From: Firmicutes bacterium UBA5774
Lineage (GTDB): Bacteria; Bacillota; Clostridia; Peptostreptococcales; Anaerovoracaceae
Assembly: GCA_002418625.1 (NCBI GenBank)
Contig: DIEM01000001.1
Location: 5,036 to 23,953 of the forward strand
DNA length: 18,918 bases
Direction: 5' to 3'
This document shows, one piece after another, positions 15,253 to 18,918 of the stretch (positions within the stretch are counted from its first letter, which is position 1; each line of letters starts with the position of its first letter). The position numbers and the translations under genes are program-made. The notes below the pieces were generated by a model. It did not search any database, had not been told where the DNA came from, and saw nothing but the letters and a program-made list of their open reading frames with translations.

Positions 15253-16338
15253 TTATTTTTCCTTATGGATATATTCATCGATGGTGGGCTCATCAATGGC
15301 AATTTCCTCGAGGGCCTGTTCCTGTTCCTGAAGCTCTTCCTGCTCCTTGACGAACACATAGATCAATGTCATCGCGACCAGGACCAGAAGCCCGGCTTCG
15401 ACCCAAAGACCACGCGTCACAAGAATGGCCGCGACTCCCATGATCCCGCTGATGCCGTACAGCGTGAGCACCGTACGCTTTTGACCCAGTCCGACTGCCA
15501 TGATGCGATGGTGCAGATGTCCCTTATCCGCCTCCATGATCGGGCGCCCATTGACGAGTCGCCTCAAGATAGCGAAAAGCGTGTCGAAAATCGGAAGAGC
15601 CAGTACAAACATAGGTACGACCGTCGCAATGACCGTCGCTCCTTTCATCGGTCCCATGACGGATATCCCCGCAAGCATGAAGCCCAAAAAGAGCGATCCG
15701 CCGTCTCCCATGAATATTTTTGCGGGATTGAAATTGAAAGGCAGGAAGCCCAGTGCCCCTCCGGCGATGGCAAGCGCCGCAATCGAGATTCCCGGACGGT
15801 CCGAAAGATATGCGGTATAAGCAATGGATACCGATGCAATGAAGGCGATACCGGCCGCCAGTCCGTCCAATCCATCAATCAGGTTGATCGTATTCGTGAT
15901 GCCCACGATCCAGACGACCGTCACTATGAGGCTCAACCACCAGGGGAAGAAAAAATATCCTTCTCCAAAGGGATTGCCCACAAAGGATATCCGGACGCTG
16001 AATTGAAAAAGGATCAGGGCGCAGACGATCTGGCAGGCCAGTTTGACCTTTGCCGACATGCCCTTGATATCATCAACGATACCCGCTGCGAAAATCAGCG
16101 TTCCGCCCGCCAGGACACCAAGCAGCTTGGTATCAAGCGGCATGAACGCCACCATGGCGGTCATCGTTCCTATATAGATCGCCATCCCTCCAAACCGCGG
16201 CATCGGCTTGCTGTGCATCCTGCGGTTGTCTTTCGGTATATCCAGCGCGCCGATCTTCGGCGCGAGTTTTATCGCGACAGGCGTAAAAATAAAGGCCAAT
16301 ATGAACGCAAGTCCAAGAGCCAAAATGTAGTTATTCAT
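15253..16338 (-). CDS. tagO: Undecaprenyl-phosphate GlcNAc-1-phosphate transferase, TagO/WecA type
   Basis: This polytopic membrane enzyme transfers GlcNAc-1-phosphate to undecaprenyl phosphate, the first committed step of wall polymers. About ten or eleven hydrophobic helices are visible. Family motifs are PMPRFGG (45-51), the Mg-binding Asp89-Asp90 (GIVDD), NLIDGLDG (152-159), GDGGS (211-215) and the cytosolic HLHHR (274-278). The HLHHR form and the absence of MraY-specific motifs separate it from the peptidoglycan enzyme MraY. A hydrophilic, Glu/Gln-rich tail (331-361) follows the last helix. It lies between the dCMP deaminase (20-nt gap) and wecB (60 nt), consistent with one transcript. 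Confidence 0.92.
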   Translation of the reverse strand: MNNYILALGLAFILAFIFTPVAIKLAPKIGALDIPKDNRRMHSKPMPRFGGMAIYIGTMTAMVAFMPLDTKLLGVLAGGTLIFAAGIVDDIKGMSAKVKLACQIVCALILFQFSVRISFVGNPFGEGYFFFPWWLSLIVTVVWIVGITNTINLIDGLDGLAAGIAFIASVSIAYTAYLSDRPGISIAALAIAGGALGFLPFNFNPAKIFMGDGGSLFLGFMLAGISVMGPMKGATVIATVVPMFVLALPIFDTLFAILRRLVNGRPIMEADKGHLHHRIMAVGLGQKRTVLTLYGISGIMGVAAILVTRGLWVEAGLLVLVAMTLIYVFVKEQEELQEQEQALEEIAIDEPTIDEYIHKEK

Positions 16339-16358
16339 GATCGCATCCTTTCAGCTGC

Positions 16359-16802
16359 CTATTTCATTGTTTCGATATTCAGTCCCGCCTCGGACAGCAT
16401 TTCTACAGCGAGCTCGTCCGGGTAGCCCTGTCGGACCACGATGCGCTTGATGCCGGCGTTGATGATCATTTTGGCGCAAATGACACAGGGCTGCGTCGTG
16501 CAGTAGAGCGTGCCGCCCGCGATGCTCTGCCCCAGATGGGCCGCCTGGATGATGGCGTTCTGCTCGGCGTGGAGTCCACGGCACAGCTCATGCCGCTGCC
16601 CGGAAGGGACCTGCAGTTCTTCCCGCAGACATCCCCGTTCGGAGCAATGCCTGATTCCTGTCGGAACGCCGTTGTATCCGGTTGCCATGATGCGGTTGTC
16701 CTTGACGATCAACGCTCCGACTCTTCTTCTGGTGCAGGTCGACCTCTTTTCGGCGACTTCAGCCATTTCCATGAAATATTCATCCCAGCCGGGTCTTTCC
16801 AT
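16359..16802 (-). CDS. comEB: Deoxycytidylate (dCMP) deaminase, ComEB-like
   Basis: The enzyme deaminates dCMP to dUMP for thymidylate synthesis. The zinc-dependent cytidine-deaminase fold is shown by His80-Ala-Glu82 (GLHAEQNA) and PCVIC with Cys108 and Cys111, numbered from the longer start. The N-terminal WDEYFMEMAEVAEKRSTC and ATGYNGVP segments are typical of this family, as is the additional His/Cys pair (RHC, 53-55; SERGC, 56-60). I prefer the second ATG (16802; MERPGW), which has 9 nt from AGGAGG. The first (16808) is only 3 nt away. It follows the methionine synthase gene by about 40 nt. The name comEB is by similarity; no competence genes are nearby. Confidence 0.93.
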   Translation of the reverse strand: MERPGWDEYFMEMAEVAEKRSTCTRRRVGALIVKDNRIMATGYNGVPTGIRHCSERGCLREELQVPSGQRHELCRGLHAEQNAIIQAAHLGQSIAGGTLYCTTQPCVICAKMIINAGIKRIVVRQGYPDELAVEMLSEAGLNIETMK

Positions 16803-16841
16803 GATCATTCTCCTCCTATGCCCTGCGCAATTTCATCTGCC

Positions 16842-18918
16842 TCAGGCCTTAAAAACCTCGCCTGCCGCCTTCACGGTGGCCATGGCGTCTTTTCCGTAAT
16901 AATCGGCGCCGATCCTCATGGCATAATCCTCGGTCAGCACGGCGCCCCCCACAGCGATCCTGCAGTCCAGCCCCGCTTCCCTGAGCGCCTTGATCGTCGC
17001 CTCCATATTGACCACCGTCGTGGTCATAAGCGCGCTGAGTCCCACGAATCTGATCCCTTCACGCCTGACTGTCTCAACCACCGTCCCGATAGGCACATCC
17101 TTTCCGAGATCGATGACCTCGTAACCGTAATTTTCAAGCAGTACCTTGACGATATTCTTGCCGATATCGTGAATGTCCCCCTTGACGGTTGCAAGCACGA
17201 TCCTGCCGTAGCTGATGCTGTCCCCGCTGGATTTCAACGCCTCTTTCAGGACTTCGAACGCTCGGGTCACCGTATCGGCCGATTTGATCAGCTGCGGAAG
17301 AAACAGCTCTCCTGTTTCATAGAGCTTACCCACGATCTCGAGTGACGGGATGATCTTGAGCTCGACGACCTCGAGCGGCTTCAAGGTTTTCAGCAATTCT
17401 GCCGTTGCTGCCGCCGCTTTGTCCTCATAGCCTTCCCGTATGATGTTTTCCAGGCTCAGATCCAGTTCAGGCGTGGTCCGCGCAGCCTTCACGGCCTGCG
17501 GAGCCTGCTGTCTGCCTGCTTCTCCTGCTTTTGCGCCAAATGCGCCTATATAATCCTTTGACTCCTTGTCCTTGCAGCTCAATACCTCAAACGCACGTAT
17601 CGTATCGATATAATCAGGCTCCAGCGGATCCGTAATAGGCGCATCGAGCCCCGCTTCCATGGCCATGGCCAGGAAAGTCCTGTTCAGCAGCTTCCTTTCC
17701 GGCAGGCCGAAGGAGACATTGCTGGCGCCCAGCGTCGTCCTGACGCCGAATCGCCGCTTGATCTCCCGGATCGCCTCGAGCGTATCCATTGCCGCATGCT
17801 GTTCAGCGGAGACGGTAAGCGTCAGGCAGTCGACTATGATGCGCTCCCTGCCGATGCCATAGGTTTCGGCTGTCCTGATTATTTTTTCGGCGATCGCGAC
17901 TCGCTGCCGCGCATCCTTTGGCAGTCCGTCATCATCCAATGTAAGCGCTATGACGCAGGCGCCGTATTTTTTCACGATCGGGAAAATCTCATGCATGACG
18001 CTTTCTTTCCCGTTGACGGAATTGATGATCGGCCTGCCGTTGCATATCCTCGCAGCGGCCTCGATGACTGCGGGATCGGAGCTGTCGATCTGTATGGGAA
18101 CATCCACGACTGACGAAACGCTTTTGATCGCACGCAGCATCATTTCCCGCTCATCGATCTCCGGAAGGCCGACATTGATGTCCAGGATCTCAGCGCCCGC
18201 CTTGACCTGGCGGATCGCTTCATCATTGATATATCCGATATCTTCGGATTTCAGGGCTTCCTTTAAAAGCTTCTTGCCCGTCGGATTGATCCTCTCGCCG
18301 ATGATCCTGATCCTGTCATCCAGGACTACCGTTCTGGTTGCGGAACAGACGGCCGTTACAGCGGTGCCTTTGATTGTGGGTCTGATCCCGTCCGCTTCCA
18401 TATTTCTGATCCTTGCAGACATTTTTCTGATGTAGCCGGGATCTGTGCCGCAACAGCCTCCGACGATCGATACGCCGGCAGCCGCCATCACGGCCATAAT
18501 ATCCACAAATTCGTCTTCCGTCACATCATATACCGTCTCACCGTTCCTGATGACCGGAAGCCCTGCATTAGGCTGCACAAGAACCGGTATGCGCGAGTAC
18601 CCGAGGATCTCCCTGACTGTCGGCAGCATCTGCGCCGGTCCGACCGAACAGTTCACGCCCAGCGCATCGATGCCCAGATCCTGCAGCATGGTGACCACCG
18701 TCAGCGGATCCGTTCCCATGAGCATCCTGCCGTCCTCCTGGAACGTGACGGAACAGAACACAGGCAGCGTGCAATTTTCCTTCGCAGCCAATACGGCCGC
18801 CTTCATTTCATAAATATCGACGAATGTCTCAAATAAAACAACATCGGCGCCGGCTTCGGCACCCGCCGTGATTTGCTCCTTGAACAGATCATATGCCTCT
18901 TCGAAAGTCAATTTTCCC
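16842..18918 (-). CDS. metH: Cobalamin-dependent methionine synthase, short form (5' end cut by window edge)
   Basis: It transfers the methyl group of methyltetrahydrofolate, via methylcobalamin, to homocysteine. About 690 residues are visible; the start lies beyond the right edge. Domains in order, numbered from the TTG codon at 18911: homocysteine-binding barrel with zinc ligands Cys88 (GVNCSVGP) and Cys153-Cys154 (GGCCGT); pterin-binding barrel beginning at IIGERINPTG (203-212); an Ala/Gln-rich linker (about 455-485); helical cap (about 486-570); and the B12 domain with the DxHxxG ligand motif DIHDIG (579-584), ending in AVGGAVL (653-659) and GADYYGKDA (668-676). The protein stops right after this domain, so the C-terminal AdoMet-binding reactivation domain of the Escherichia coli type is absent. 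Confidence 0.95.
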   Translation of the reverse strand, partial: GKLTFEEAYDLFKEQITAGAEAGADVVLFETFVDIYEMKAAVLAAKENCTLPVFCSVTFQEDGRMLMGTDPLTVVTMLQDLGIDALGVNCSVGPAQMLPTVREILGYSRIPVLVQPNAGLPVIRNGETVYDVTEDEFVDIMAVMAAAGVSIVGGCCGTDPGYIRKMSARIRNMEADGIRPTIKGTAVTAVCSATRTVVLDDRIRIIGERINPTGKKLLKEALKSEDIGYINDEAIRQVKAGAEILDINVGLPEIDEREMMLRAIKSVSSVVDVPIQIDSSDPAVIEAAARICNGRPIINSVNGKESVMHEIFPIVKKYGACVIALTLDDDGLPKDARQRVAIAEKIIRTAETYGIGRERIIVDCLTLTVSAEQHAAMDTLEAIREIKRRFGVRTTLGASNVSFGLPERKLLNRTFLAMAMEAGLDAPITDPLEPDYIDTIRAFEVLSCKDKESKDYIGAFGAKAGEAGRQQAPQAVKAARTTPELDLSLENIIREGYEDKAAAATAELLKTLKPLEVVELKIIPSLEIVGKLYETGELFLPQLIKSADTVTRAFEVLKEALKSSGDSISYGRIVLATVKGDIHDIGKNIVKVLLENYGYEVIDLGKDVPIGTVVETVRREGIRFVGLSALMTTTVVNMEATIKALREAGLDCRIAVGGAVLTEDYAMRIGADYYGKDAMATVKAAGEVFKA

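Noticed and set aside
15265..16425. 386-codon plus-strand open frame opposite the tagO-like gene
   Set aside because: It is antisense to a multi-helix membrane protein. The translation is a charged, His/Arg/Asp-rich string typical of a shadow frame.

Overview
The window reads as chromosomal core from an anaerobic Gram-positive bacterium, most likely class Clostridia. Supporting signs are an FMN-riboswitch ribD-ribE-ribBA-ribH operon, a complete F1Fo ATP synthase operon preceded by dCMP deaminase, tagO-like and wecB genes, AGGAGG-type ribosome binding sites, several TTG starts, and a coding GC near 50%. Species-level assignment is not possible from the sequence alone. Every gene I accept is on the minus strand, so transcription runs from the right edge to the left edge.

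Right to left. (1) 16842-18918: a cobalamin-dependent methionine synthase (5' end outside the window). (2) 14086-16802: a dCMP deaminase, a polyprenyl-phosphate GlcNAc-1-phosphate transferase (TagO/WecA type) and UDP-GlcNAc 2-epimerase; the last two supply early steps of wall polymer synthesis. (3) 13925-14085: an intergenic region with two near-identical promoter motifs 55 bp apart. (4) 6744-13924: the ATP synthase operon atpZ-atpI-atpB-E-F-H-A-G-D-C. The c subunit carries the residue set of Na+-binding rotors (Gln29, Val60, Glu62, Thr63, Thr64), so Na+ coupling is predicted. A strong hairpin follows atpC. (5) 5387-6559: a lone AT-rich ATP-grasp ligase gene with its own promoter and no recognisable partner. 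(6) 5101-5338: promoter, FMN riboswitch and intrinsic terminator. (7) 1594-5030: the four-gene riboflavin operon, packed with gaps of 0-14 nt. (8) 1-1476: methionyl-tRNA synthetase (3' end outside the window) with its own promoter.

The four rib genes convert GTP and ribulose 5-phosphate to riboflavin. The leader contains an 8-nt complementarity that lets the riboswitch and terminator be mutually exclusive, as expected for FMN-triggered termination. The atp genes provide all eight F-ATPase subunits plus two small membrane accessory proteins.

I do not see an undescribed multi-gene system, phage, CRISPR array, tRNA or insertion sequence. The items most worth a second look are the duplicated atp promoter, the Na+ signature in the c ring, the compositionally distinct ATP-grasp gene, the methionine synthase without a reactivation domain, and the riboswitch/terminator sequence mimicry.
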